This document shows, one piece after another, positions 10,292 through 22,100 of a stretch of DNA of 64,000 bases. Position 1 is the first letter of the stretch. Every line of letters begins with the position of its first letter. Where the stretch lies: the NCBI GenBank assembly GCA_030248135.1, contig JASANC010003274.1, positions 1 to 64,000 on the forward strand, in the 5' to 3' direction. Origin of the DNA: Theristus sp. LFF4_11. Its lineage: Eukaryota; Nematoda; Chromadorea; Monhysterida; Xyalidae. The notes under the pieces were generated by a model that was given only the letters and a program-made list of their open reading frames with translations, made no database searches and was not told where the DNA came from. The translations under genes and the position numbers were made by a program.

Positions 10292-11853
10292 TCAATCGAC
10301 CACATGAAAACGAACGACCAATATCAACAGACACATGCCATGACGAACCATCATCGAGCGGTTCGTTGCTGACTTTGATCGAGCGAATCTGATTTCATTC
10401 GAGCAGCCGAGCGCAGCGGGCGACAGCGCTGCTGCAGAGGGACTCGCGCCAGCAATGAAACTCATGGACTGCTCGAACACGATGCTCAGATCGCCCATCG
10501 GGGACAGAACCGGCTGCTGAAGACGCTTGGTGCTGCTGCGGCTTTGTTCGTTGTCATTCCTGCAAACAAACATAAAAAGCAAGTTTTTGTAACCAAATGA
10601 TTTTTTGTGTTCTGTCTGTCACTGCCGCACCGCCGCCATTTTGCGTGACAAAACGAGGCGAAGGCTGCAGTGCACGCACCAGCGTCAGAGCGACCCTCTT
10701 TGCATTCTGGAGGTGGTCGAACAACAGAGCAACTTCTGCAGGTTCCGCGTTTCCCTTTTCAAAGCCATGAAACGCAATATAACACGTTTCATGGTGGCGG
10801 CAATGAACAACAACCACAATATCTCGAGAAACTGAGCGGTGTCCCTCACAGCGTGTTGGTTGTTTGCCTTGTGCGTTTGACTGTCAGCCGATGCCACGCA
10901 TGCTGCATCCGGCGTCGCCATCTCGCAGTCGTGCCACGTGGCGTTTGCATCGTGCACCAGCGACGTCGACTGCTCCGCGGCAGCACCGACGTATTTCGAG
11001 CGCCAACATTGCCACCAACGAGTCAGCGCTGCACATCAGTTTGTTCGTCAAATCCGTCACCATCATGTCCATGGTCGCCATCTCTTTGCGCAGCGCAGCC
11101 TGCGATTCAAGAAAGTCTGAGTTTCAGCTTTTCTCTTGGCTCTGCGACTCAGTGCGCTTGTAGACGTGGGAAGAAAATCAGTTGCATGCTCTTGCGGAAA
11201 TTCTTCACTGACAATTCACAGTCACAACCAGAAGTGATTCTGTCGCATTTCAGGTACTCGGGTCATGCATTCAGCCGCAGAACTATAAAGATATGACCAG
11301 AAAATGAACAATCATGATCAGCACACAGCTTGAGTTTCCAGTGGCAACAAAAAACACAATCGCAAGCGTTGCTCACGTTGACTTTCACGTTTAGTGTCTG
11401 TTGTTGTTGGTGTCTCCACTGAGCGAGCACTTGGTTCAACCGTTGCACCTCCGCCTGTGCGCTCAGCAACGCCTCGTGCAGTCGTGCGTTATCGCAGCGA
11501 GTCTCTGCGAGTGTGCGCGCGAGCGCTTTGTTGTTCGCTCGTAGCGTCTGCTGTGCCGTTTGCGCTTGCATTCGCACGAGGCCTGTGACAAGGACAAAGG
11601 AAATGAGAAGGAACACCACTGAAAACTGACAAAATGCGGAGCTATAATTCATCAATGCAGTGAAAGTTCTTTTATTGACAAAACAAGCAGATTCAAGTTT
11701 CAAACAAACGACAAACAACAGCTGAAACCAAGGAGGGGCACATACTGTTTGTTCTGGCCTTGTTGGCGAGCTGAGTTGCTTGTCGCCAAAGGTTTGCTTT
11801 TGTTTTCGCGGCAGCATTGCTGGTGGATGATTGAGCGTTGTGTTTCATTATTG
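10292..11853 (-). CDS. Coiled-coil protein gene, right-arm copy (partial model)
   Basis: Mirror copy of the left-arm gene. Exons 11,746-11,853 and 11,377-11,582 join in phase and read through from SSTSNAAAKTKANL into ANLWRQATQLANKARTN and then the heptad-rich segment ALARTLAETRCDNARLHEAL. The frame is open here, unlike the left arm. Downstream on the minus strand are FDHLQNAKRVALTL (about 10,685-10,720) and the Ser-rich NDNEQSRSSTKRLQQ exon ending near 10,560. The gene is transcribed toward the palindrome centre, convergent with its partner. The family is unknown; a shugoshin-like cohesion protector is one weak possibility. The N-terminus, the full exon set and the stop are unresolved, so treat this as evidence for coding sequence rather than a finished model. 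Confidence 0.45.
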
Positions 11854-12352
11854 CTGAATTTATGCTTCATTATCCGGCGTCGCCATCTCGCAGTCGTGCC
11901 ACGTGGCGTTTGCATCGTGCACCAGCGACGTCGACTGCTCCGCGGCAGCACCGACGTATTTCGATGTGAGCGCCTTCATTGCCACCAACAAGTCAGCGCT
12001 GCACATCATCAGTTTGTTCGTCAAATCCGTCACCATCGTTCGTGTCCATGGTCGCTATCCATCTCCTTGCGCAGCGCAGCCTGCGATTCAAGAAAGGCTG
12101 AGTTTCAACTTTCAGCTACCGTCGTCGTCGTGTTTTCCAAAAACCAGACAGCAGCAGAAAATTTGGAACTTGTGTTACGAAATTTTTTTTGACGTTCTTA
12201 AATTTTGTTGTGTTGCTTTGCTGCAACGAAAACTACCGAATCCGGATTTCTGCTACACTGCCAGACAATTACAAACCACAGACAAAACTAGAGCGTGAAA
12301 TATCGATAAAAAGAATTGGAGCTTTTTTTAAATAAAAATACCAACCCTTTTT

Positions 12353-13672
12353 TGGCACAATTTTTCGAAAGTTCAACAAAAATTTTCTTTGATTATACCT
12401 CGTAAAACCTTTAGCAGTCGATTTTGGGCCGTTTTACCGACTGATTTTAGGCTTCGACAACATCTGCGATGAAGTTTTTGAGCGTCCCAAAGCTTAGCCT
12501 ACCATTTCCGATGCAGATAAGGTGACGATTCGCCTCGCAGAGCGTCCGATTGTGCTCGCTGCTCCGTTTGCAAGCGCTACGTTGTCTGGTTGCTGCTTCG
12601 TGTCGTGTCGTCGCGACACCATCAGAAGAATTGATCGAATTTCAAGGCGGTATGTGTTTGTCTTCACTTCAGCATTAGCTTAGCTGGGGACAATTAGTGA
12701 CGTTTTGGAGGTCAAAACACAAGAAGAGGCATGGTGACGGTTTGGAAAAGGGGTAATTGAGGTCACCAAAACAAAATCTGCAAAGTTCCGCCATACGGGA
12801 GTCATTCGGGAGGCGCTTGCATATCATATGTGGTTCTTCGGACTCCCTGATTGATTTAGCACAACTTTGATTTTTGAAATTTTTTTTTTTTAAATTTTTT
12901 TTTTTTAAACAAAAATGACGATTTTTGTTTTTTTTAACAACCCTAGTGGGGGGGGCACCGTGCCACCCCCCCCTAAAACCGGGCCCCCCACCCCCCCCTG
13001 GCCCACGCCTGGGGGGGGTGTCACTGTACCATGACTGACACCCCCCACTTAAAAATTTTCGGCACCCCCCCCCTAGAGATGTCAAGAAAAAAAAATTTTC
13101 TATTTTTTTTCTTTTTTTTTAAATTTTTTTTTAAATGAAAGTTGTTCAGAATTTTTCAGGGAGTCCGAATATCACCATCTGAGGAGCCACCGACTTACCA
13201 TATGACCCCCACTCATATGGGAGGAGGGTGAAAATTTCAGACTTGGTTTCGGCGACCCCATTTTCCCACCGACGACATCACGTCTCGTGTTTTGCCTCTC
13301 ATTTCACCTCAAAGAAGATGGAAACAAGTTCCACAAAAAACAGGTGTGATCTCGCTGACGACACGAGGCGAAACAGCGAGGGGGAAACCAAGGAGGTCGG
13401 TTTGGGGGGGGGGCGCTGTTCTATCCTCTTTTTTAGTGTTCGAGAAAGTGAATATGTATGTGTTCTTTTTGTTTTTCTTTTCTTTGTTATCGTCGGGAGT
13501 TGTTTTAATTTTTGGACGCTCAAGTACTTCAATGCGCGAGTCGATCATCACTCACCAAGGCTGAAAACAGTCGATAAATCAATCCAGAATACCACCTGCA
13601 GCGTTGAAGACTAAGTGACAAGGTAAAGTCAAAGAAAATTTTTGTTGAACTTTCGAAAAATTATGCCAAAAA
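12353..13672. repeat. Second inverted-repeat element with G/C-rich core
   Basis: About 42 bp at 12,353-12,395 (GGCACAATTTTTCGAAAGTT and flanks) return in reverse complement at 13,630-13,672. Inside are poly-C/poly-G tracts at 12,950-13,080 like those of the large palindrome. It begins 11 bases after the palindrome ends. No long coding frame is convincing; the region 13,220-13,610 holds open frames without family resemblance. From 13,680 to 14,366 I see only AT-rich homopolymers, another GCCCACGGTACTG motif at about 13,845, and no gene. Confidence 0.5.
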
Positions 13673-14366
13673 CGGCATTTTCAGGGCACATTAAAGAAAA
13701 AATTTCAAAAATTTTTAATAAAAAAAATAAAAAAAAAAATGCTCATTTTTTTTTACTTTTTTTTTAAAAAAAAAATTTAAAAAAAAAATTTTTTTTTGAC
13801 CCTTACATCTCTAACCATACCCCCCCCTCGAAATTTTTTTTTGGCCCACGGTACTGGCGGGCGGGGCGGGGGGTTTCGATTTCGAACTTTTAAATATGAA
13901 GCCGTACGACACACACGGGGGACACGGTTTCCAATTTGACAAGGTTTGAATCGCCGTTTGAATTTGTAGTTTTTTTATTTTTTTTCGAAAAAACAGCTTA
14001 ATTTGTTTTTCTATCCATCCCAAATTTATCCATTTTTTTCAGCAGAGCCGGCTTTCTGGAACAACCCCGAATGCAGAATATTGCTGTGCGTGTGCGAGCG
14101 ACCTGCTGACTCGACGACGTCGACACACCACGACCACACAGAGTGCGGCGCCAGCGTGATGCTGTTGTTCTGGCTGTTTGATTTCGTGGTGTAAAACGCC
14201 ATTGACATTAACCACTTGGTTCGTGCGGACGGACGTGTTTGCAATTGGCGCTGTTGTTTCAAAATTTTGCTGCTTTTTTTAATTCTTTGTTTGGGTCGCG
14301 AGCACAGTGATGTTTATCGTATCAAAGAAAAGAAAGCTAAGGCGAACGATTTTAAAAATAAAGATT

Positions 14367-16762
14367 TCAAACACCAACAGCGACAGATAAAAAGTAGATT
14401 ATTGCGGAAATCACTGCCAGCATCGCAATTCGCGGCACCCAGTGCAATGTGCTGTTTTGCAGCCTTTGATAAACGACGGTGAGCTGTTGATTCAGTTCGT
14501 CAACCGATTGCTCGTTTTCGATCACAAACGTCGCCAAAGCCTTCTTTCGATCTAGACTCCATTGACTGTCGATGCGCTGTTTGGCTTGTTCCGCGTTCAA
14601 ATGCTGGTTACGAGCGAGGAGTCGAGTTAGTTGTGTTTCCGGTGAGCTGGAAAAGTGCATTTTTCACGTGTGCTTCGTTTCGTTCCAAAATCAAATTTCG
14701 CAAATTTTCGAATTCCGTCCGGTCTGCAATATACAGCAACTTTCACTGACGTTCAAAAACCAAAGCTATAATTATGCGTTTTTGTTTTTGTTTCTCTCAA
14801 ACTCAAGACTGTTTTTTTTTTCAACGCACACCAACTTTATTTATTTCGTGCTTTATTTGTTCCGTTCGCTCACCAAGAAACAACGATCGTTTTTTGGACG
14901 AAACAGGCGGCTCCCGACTCGAACAACAGCGGACAGTCCAAAATGGCAAATTGATGACCGAGCACGGCCAAGCGCAACACTCGCCGCAGAATTTCCCACC
15001 GAATTCTCGGGTGCGTGATGCGATTCAGCAAACGGCGACGTTCGTCATTCGCAAACACGTGAGCACCGAGTTTCTCTCGTTTTAGTGCGCCGCTTTCGGC
15101 GTCAAAGAACTCCAGTCCAAATGTTTGTCGCAGTTCGTGCCATGCTGGTGTGCCTGGCTGGACAACTGAAAATGAGAGAAATGCGCATTAAAAACAGACT
15201 GGTCTGACATCAATCTTGTCCTAGTAGTCCTAATGGTTGTGGGCGGGGCCCGGGGGAAGCAGACAGAAGAACTGAGGTGGTTGGACTTGGATCGGCATCT
15301 TCGGACGTGAGGCGTGGTGGGAGGGGGTGACCAATTTTTTGAAATCACAACGAATAATGTTTATTTTTAATGAATAATGTTTACACCGAACAGAGAAAAA
15401 TTTCAACTGATAATTCACCTAAAAAAAATAAAATCATGATTTCTGAAGAAAAATTCGTAATTTTTGAAAAATGATTGTGATTTTTTAACAAAAATCATTT
15501 AACAAAAATCAGTAAATAGGGAACATTTTGGCAGGGATACCTACCAACAGAGGGGGTGCCGTGTCAGGTAGAGGTGGGGACTAGCCACGGGGACCTAACG
15601 AAACGCAACCTCATGCTAGGAAGATTAGGGATGGCATAGAAAACCGTTTTGTTCATGAAAGAACCCGGCTTTTTAGCCGGTTTCTTTTCACGCCAAAAAC
15701 AAAAAACGGTTTTTTACCAATAGAAAATTTGAGTTTTCAGTCGTCGAAAAAAATCTGAGTTTTCAGTCGTCGAATCTGTTGTGCGGGAAAAGCAACACTT
15801 CTTATTACTGTTCTCAAAACCGACAAGAACAGTTTTTATCCAGATTTTCTTGCTCAATTGTGTTTGGCAAAATCCAGCGCAATGTTCTGAAGCTGGAAAA
15901 CACTTTCGAGAAAAAACGTGATAAAAAACAGTTTCAAAACCGTGAAAAAAGGTTTCGTTTCAAAAAAAACGGTTTCTTTTTACAAAAAAAAATTAAAAAC
16001 GGTTTTTATCTTTTCTGTAAAAATACTTACGACCTACATGCTCTGGAAAGCTGAGTTTAAAAAAGTTTTTATGCGGTGATTTTTGGTTTTATCACCAAAA
16101 TTTCTCTCAAGATGGAGTTTTGTTTTAGATAATTGGCCTATATCAGGTTGTTAGTTAAAAACTGCGACTGACATTGTTGGGTTTTCCTTCCTCCCACAAA
16201 CAACAGTCGGTTTTTCGTTATTGTATTCGAGTCCAAACGCATCCAAATCACTCAACTGATATTTGCGGCCCAGATAATTGTGGCCTGGACAATCGCCGCC
16301 TAGACTGCACCCGAAACTTCATTGCTTTTTGCTGTGTTGCTTTTTCAGATTAGAATTGTTTGCTGTTGTTTTAGGCTTTTTGGCTTTCGATTTTTTGTTT
16401 TGGGTCTGTGTGAGGATGGTTAAGTCAGGTAAGCCAAGTTTTTTTCAAAGAACACCAGTGAATGTCAGTAAATTCGAACAGAAAAGACCGCAAGTTTTAA
16501 CTGCCACGCCACTAACAGTCGAACGAAAACAGTTTGTTGGCTTTTCTAATCTATTCTAATTTCTATTGGGCTTTGTTTGAACACATTGTTATGTCAATCT
16601 TCAACACTAATGTTCGCTTGAGCACATGATGCGACAATTATTGAACTCACCCTGACGTGCAATTGAATCTGCATCGATGATCGGGGCGCCCATTTTTGCC
16701 AACAGATCGGCCGCTGTTGATTTACCACTCGCAATTCCACCAGTTAATCCAACCAAATACAT
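14367..16762 (-). CDS. dcakd: Dephospho-CoA kinase domain protein
   Basis: Three exons, 16,651-16,762, 14,874-15,165 and 14,367-14,646, join in phase to 227 residues, the size of animal DCAKD. The enzyme family phosphorylates dephospho-CoA, the last step of coenzyme A synthesis. The N-terminus [20 protein letters not shown] holds the Walker A P-loop (GGIASGKS). DADSIAR follows at about residue 30, then the acceptor-side helix [15 protein letters not shown] and the CoA-kinase motif [20 protein letters not shown] follows, then the lid region. A hydrophobic stretch near the C-terminus ([18 protein letters not shown]) suggests membrane attachment, as in human DCAKD. The start is the first ATG and begins exactly at the P-loop strand. 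Intron 1 (15,166-16,650) is unusually long and contains repeated AAACGGTTTT words. Confidence 0.93.
15630..16030. repeat. AAACGGTTTT-rich stretch in the dcakd intron
   Basis: The near-palindromic word AAACGGTTTT or AAACCGTTTT occurs at least five times. A hairpin GAACCCGGCT...AGCCGGTTTC lies at about 15,661-15,686. This may be a decayed repeat; no reading frame is recognisable. Confidence 0.4.
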
Positions 16763-19143
16763 GTCAAGTTATCAACTTGACTGGGAATCTTAATTTTATT
16801 TGAAGTATGTTGGTAAATGGTACTTTGAGGTTGAGGGGCGTCATGTGTTTTTGTTCATTATCACTGTCAAAAATGCAGTTTTCTAAAAAACCGTTTTTCG
16901 CAGTAATAGGTAGGCCGCACTGTAATTTCTTTATCCGTAACTTATCAGTGAAACGATTAGAGAAAACGAGAAACGACATGATGACGCAATAAAAAACCTC
17001 GCATTTTCTAGAATTTCAACTAGCGATAGCGAATTACCAAAATTCCACTTTCTGTTTCTTGCGTTTATTTATCGCAACAATAGCAAACATAAAACGTATC
17101 ACTACGCACTTGCTAGTGGTGTATTTTGTGGACTTTTTGCACGCAAACATACGTTTTGTTGACATAATAACGACATCATCGGCAAAGTTAAAAAATACAA
17201 CATTGAATCAAGCAGAATACCCCAAGAAATTTGGTATTTATCCACAGTGTGTTGGGGCCTGGGCTTGAAAACAAATGAACAATTCGGTAGTAAAAGTACA
17301 TCACCTTATTTAAATAAAAAATACGATTTCATTTATATCGTATTTATATTCTCACATAAACTTTGTGTTTTGCCGCATTTGCGATATCAATTGGCAACTG
17401 AAGGGGGTTTATTTTGTTTTTAGTAGCAGAAATCAGGGTTCAATGGCTCGGTGATGCGCACGCGGACAAAACATCAGAAATGAACACAGTCAGTGAATGT
17501 GTTTTTGAACGTTTTTCCTACAATGAACAAACTATTCAAAACACAAAACCAACTTTCAAATACATCAGAAAATGTTGTAAAATTTCAAGTAGTCAAATTT
17601 TAGAAAACATTAAAAGTTTATTGTTTCTAAATTATCTGAAAACAACAAATTATGATATAAATAAAGAGTAAGAGTGCGCTTTTTGCAGTAGGTTCTGGAT
17701 GACACGAGATCACCTACATAAAAGCAGAGAGAAAAAAGTACAAAGGTGTTTACATACATGTAACATTTTGACGACATAGACAAGCCTGAACATTCACATT
17801 TGCACAAAAGCAAAAATAAATCAGAACAGTTACGAATACGTTTTAATGATAACATAAACCTTTGTGTTGAAACAAAAATGTATACTTGCAAAAGTTAAAA
17901 CAACCGAAAACGGTGAAACGATTCATGTTATTGACGTACAAGCAGCAGTTTTATGTGCTAGGCAGATTAGGTTGTGCCCACAGCGTTTAGAAAAGCATAA
18001 GTCGGCTTCAAACATGCATTTTAAAAATCATTTGCACTCAAATAATCTTTAGTAGCTCAAATGTGGAATTACGCAATTTCAAGCCGTTTCACGCCAGTTA
18101 CAAAACTTGATGTTAGAACATTGTAGTGCTTTCTAAGAAATAAAATCGTGTTAAACCACGCATGTACATCTGCATGATACGATTTTTCAGAAATATTTTT
18201 AAGATTTTGAACGTAAACAAGATCAAGACACTGTTGCAAAAAAACGTTTGTTGGTTTGTGAAAATTATTGACCAAGTACAAAAAACATGAACTCAAGAAG
18301 TAATTAAAACAGCTGTAAAATATTTGAATTTAAAAACCCTCGTAAAGTGCAACAACATCAAGTCTATGGTTTTCATATGTACAGCGTTCGCGTATTAACA
18401 TTAGTATATTTGGAAACGATGCGGCTCAAAGGAAAATAACGATGATTTTCCCTGAGACACGTTTTTACGCTCCGTTCTTGTGTAGAATAATAAAAAACAG
18501 TTCAGCATACAAACACAGCTTGTAATGGTGCATTGTGAGAGTGAGAACAAACGAGTGAACAGTACGATCGCAAAAAAGCTGAAAAAATAGATGCTGCCAG
18601 CTGGTCAAAAGCCGAACTGGTCTTCAGGTACTTGTGCCAAGCTCGAGCACATGATGGCTTGATGCAAATGCTGGATTATCGAGATCAGAAAAGACAAAAC
18701 TTTTGGCCGGTGGACAGCAGCATCTTTCACAATTGTCAAACACGTGAACGAAATTACAGTTTATATCGCAGTAAAATGTCATAAGTTTCCATTGATTAAT
18801 TCGATCATCATAATAATGAATGCCATATGAAGAACAAAAACAAATTAACCGCTAACTGAACGGAATCTACCGCAGGATGAAAAGTAAAAACAAGCAGAAT
18901 CATATCGAACAACGCGCGATGCCGACATAAACCGACGTGCAAAATGTGAATGGCGCCCATGTTGCCTCGCGCAATAGTTTGCAAACAATGTTTGAAACAA
19001 TTGAATATTGGCCGTAAAAGCCGACGACGTCGTCGACTGTTGTCCAAACCGGGTTGTGAATGTTGTAGTGATCCAATAACGAGATAAAACTGAATATTTC
19101 AGCAAACATTTAACGATGGACGCAACAATAATTGTCGGTAATA
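16763..19143. other. Intergenic: dcakd promoter side and AF10 3' flank
   Basis: AT-rich DNA between two minus-strand genes. It must hold the upstream region of dcakd and the 3' untranslated region of the AF10-like gene. Small open frames on both strands have no codon or family support. I see no RNA gene. Confidence 0.4.
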
Positions 19144-22100
19144 TTATTTGCTGGTATTTGTTGTGGGCACAGCGCCCGCAGATGAATTTGCTACAGCTGC
19201 CGCCGCCGCTGCTAAGTTGCCGTAACCGCCAGTCAAGCCCGCCAATGATTGCTGCATTAGAATTGACTGGAACAGTTGATCCTAAAAACAAACCAAAAAA
19301 AGGTAGGAAAAAGGAAAGAAATGAAAAAAGCGGAAGCAAACCCTCAGTAACTTATGAATATGGTTTTTGGAGTGATTAATGTGAGAATATTTTGTTTGGC
19401 ACCGGTGCTAATCTTAAACAAAAAAACAGTTTACATGTTGCAACGTAAAATTTGACTCGAACCTGTTGCGATGCAGCGGGATAGTAGCCGGCGTGCTGTG
19501 GCGGCAATTGGGCGAGTGTTGGCGCAGTTGCAGTGGTTGTCGCAGTCATCATTGTCGTCGGCGTTGGTGGCGTCAAGAACGGATTCGCAGCGTCTGACTT
19601 GATCACCGTTGATGGTGCCGCTCTGCTGGTGGCGACGCTTGTGAACACACCGCCCGCGGTGCCAACCGTCGTGCCAGCAGTGTTGCCAGTTGCTCCGAAT
19701 GCGCCAGCGCCATTGCCAAGCGCCTGAAGCGCCGCAACTGTAGAGCCACGAGTCCCCGACGGACTTAGTATCGCTGATGTACCCGGTAATCCCTGCAATA
19801 CAATCGCAAGTCACGTGCAATCATGCTTTTTTGCGGAAACGCGGCAATGGTTGTTGTTGGCGCATTAGTCAGTCGATCAGTTGTTTTCAATATCGGCATT
19901 TTAGATACCAGAACACAAAATGTAATGCAAATAGAATGCATAATATCATGTGGGTGCCTGGCACACAGCAACACAAGAACTGTCCGAAATTTTTGGTCTG
20001 ACTCTGAAATTCGTGGTCGTACTTGAGTTTGTGCAGCTTTGGTCGACGTTTGCGACGACGCTCCCGCTGCAGCAGGCGAAATGGACGTTGACGTCGTCGC
20101 GAGACTTCTCAGTTGTGCAAGCGCTGAACTTGGTGACTCCTGCCAATAGAAAACTCGAACGTCGAAGTCTTATGGCACCCTGCTACTTCAAAACAGTGCT
20201 CATCTACATTTTGCGGACACGAAAAACTTAATTAAAGTCACCACATTCGTCTGCATAAACCTGTACGATCCGCCTCAAATTGACTTTGCTTTGACTCCGA
20301 CAGGTTTCATTTAGACTTTCGCAGCCAAGAAATCGTTTTCGAGAGTTCCACTTTAATTACTGACCATGGTAGGATCAGCTGATTGTTGCATCGATGTTGA
20401 CTGCGCTTGCGTGCGCGGTGAAGCCAGCGGTGACTGTGTGCTGTTTTGTTGGCCGAGTGCCAACGACAATCGCGCGTTCACGGCTAACAAATGGTCTCGC
20501 CGACTAATCAAGGACACAATATTCTCTTCGAGCCTTTGATTCTCCACTTTCAGTTGATTCAAACACGACAATAATGAGGCAACTGAAACAAATAAACGAA
20601 CATAGGTCGACTGGTATTAATTGTCGTCGATTTCCTTCGTTTTATGCGTCAACTAATAATTTTGGAAAAGTCAAAACGCGTTGTCCACTCAGTAAACAAC
20701 TTACTATCAAAGTGTTGCGCCTGTTCCATGAGGAACTGCGAGCCTTGTTCCCATTGCCGTTCCAGTAATTGCTCCAATGAAGTCGGATAGGCCGCATTGC
20801 TGGCGCTAGATGATTGTTGACTGCAACAGCGTTTACGCATTTGGTAATTGTAAAGATTCTGATTCTTAGCTACGCTTTGCCTTTTTCATCCATGTGCAAT
20901 TGTACACTTTGTAGGTATTGTGCATCTCGTTGCGTCACACGTTTCTAGTATCCAGTATGTTGGGAAACTGCACAAGTCCTTTACGTTAACCGAAGCACAA
21001 CAACATGTATTATACCTTGGTCCAGATCCGAGTACGGCCTGCGCAGCGTCTGGGCTGATCAGTCCAATCTTGGGCGTTGGCTTCAATGGAATGCCGACAT
21101 TGCCCGATGTTGTGTTTGAAGCGACGACGCCTGGTAGTTGGTAGGACGATGGCGGCTCTAAAAAAATACATCTAGTTTTCTAAAGGCACTTCTTGCCGTC
21201 TTCTGGTGGTGATTATATTTTCGCATTGAAATCTACAAACATGTGAGCGGAAATGACTAACCAGACGTCAATGCTGACAGTCCTGATAGAACGTCGGAGT
21301 TGACCGGTTGCGGAAGTACGCCGAGTGCAGGTGGGGGCGGAGCAACGGCGATTGGCGCAGCTGCCGGTTGACTGCTTGCTGCTGCTGCGGCTGCGACTGC
21401 CGCCAGTTGCTGTTGTTGCTGCTGCACTTGTTGTGTTTGTTGTTGCAGTTGTTGTTGCTGTTGCTGTAGTTGTTGCTGTTGTTGGTGTAAATGTTGTTGT
21501 TGCTGCTGCTGCTGTTGTTGTTGTTGCGGTGGCATGTCCATAGACGGTGCCGTCGACGTGACGGACGCCGGCGACTGCAGCATTATACCACCCGGTAACG
21601 ATGTTGCCTGTTGTGCGGCGACGCGCTCGCGTTGGAAATCGCTCACAGTGTCCTGTACAACGGGATCCACCAGTTCCAGCAGCGTTTTCACAGTCCTCTT
21701 TGTGTTTTTTCGCCGTTTGTTTGGCCGATCATCGTCGCCAAGCACGTGCGGCCGCGAAGTGCTGCCCGGCGGGCGGCCACGCTTGCCTGTGAAATGTTTA
21801 GTGTGGTCAGGCAGTAAATTGTTTCACAGCATGCACGCAGCATACAGATAGGTTTCGTTACAATTGACGTTCACTGTTCTAGCGCATCGACCAGCACCCG
21901 TTTGTTCATTCTCAGTTGTTCGTTTGTTCTGTTCAATCAAATCAAAGCAAGAAACAACATACTCACCGGTTTTGTGCGGCACAGTAATTCCCGAAGCTGA
22001 CACTGCAGTGCCAACTGGTGCAGCGTCTGCGGTTGTACTTGATGAACTGGACGCCAGTCCAGCGCTCGCCATGCCAGTACCGTCGTCGCCAGTGTTTGCC

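Larger units (their letters stand above)
1..12342. repeat. Giant imperfect inverted repeat (about 12.3 kb palindrome)
   Basis: The first 60 bases reappear in reverse complement at about 12,283-12,342. Pairing can be followed inward by many landmarks: 385 with 11,951; 1,044 with 11,296; 2,365 with 9,975; 3,206 with 9,138; 4,704 with 7,183; 5,331 with about 6,763. The coordinate sum stays near 12,340 in the outer 3.5 kb, then drifts because the G tracts and a 180-bp module differ between arms. Pairing fades near 5,500 and 6,570, leaving a spacer of about 1.1 kb. The arms differ by scattered substitutions and 1-5 nt indels. The left arm starts at the window edge, so it may extend further. Nothing in the spacer looks like an origin or a transposase. 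Confidence 0.93.

Noticed and set aside
13228..13614. A 128-codon plus-strand frame
   Set aside because: The frame has no recognisable motif, sits inside the small inverted-repeat element, and overlaps an equally open frame in another phase.
15540..15620. A self-cleaving ribozyme in the dcakd intron
   Set aside because: Some GC-rich pairing is visible, but no hammerhead core (CTGATGA/GAAA) or clear HDV-like nested fold could be drawn.
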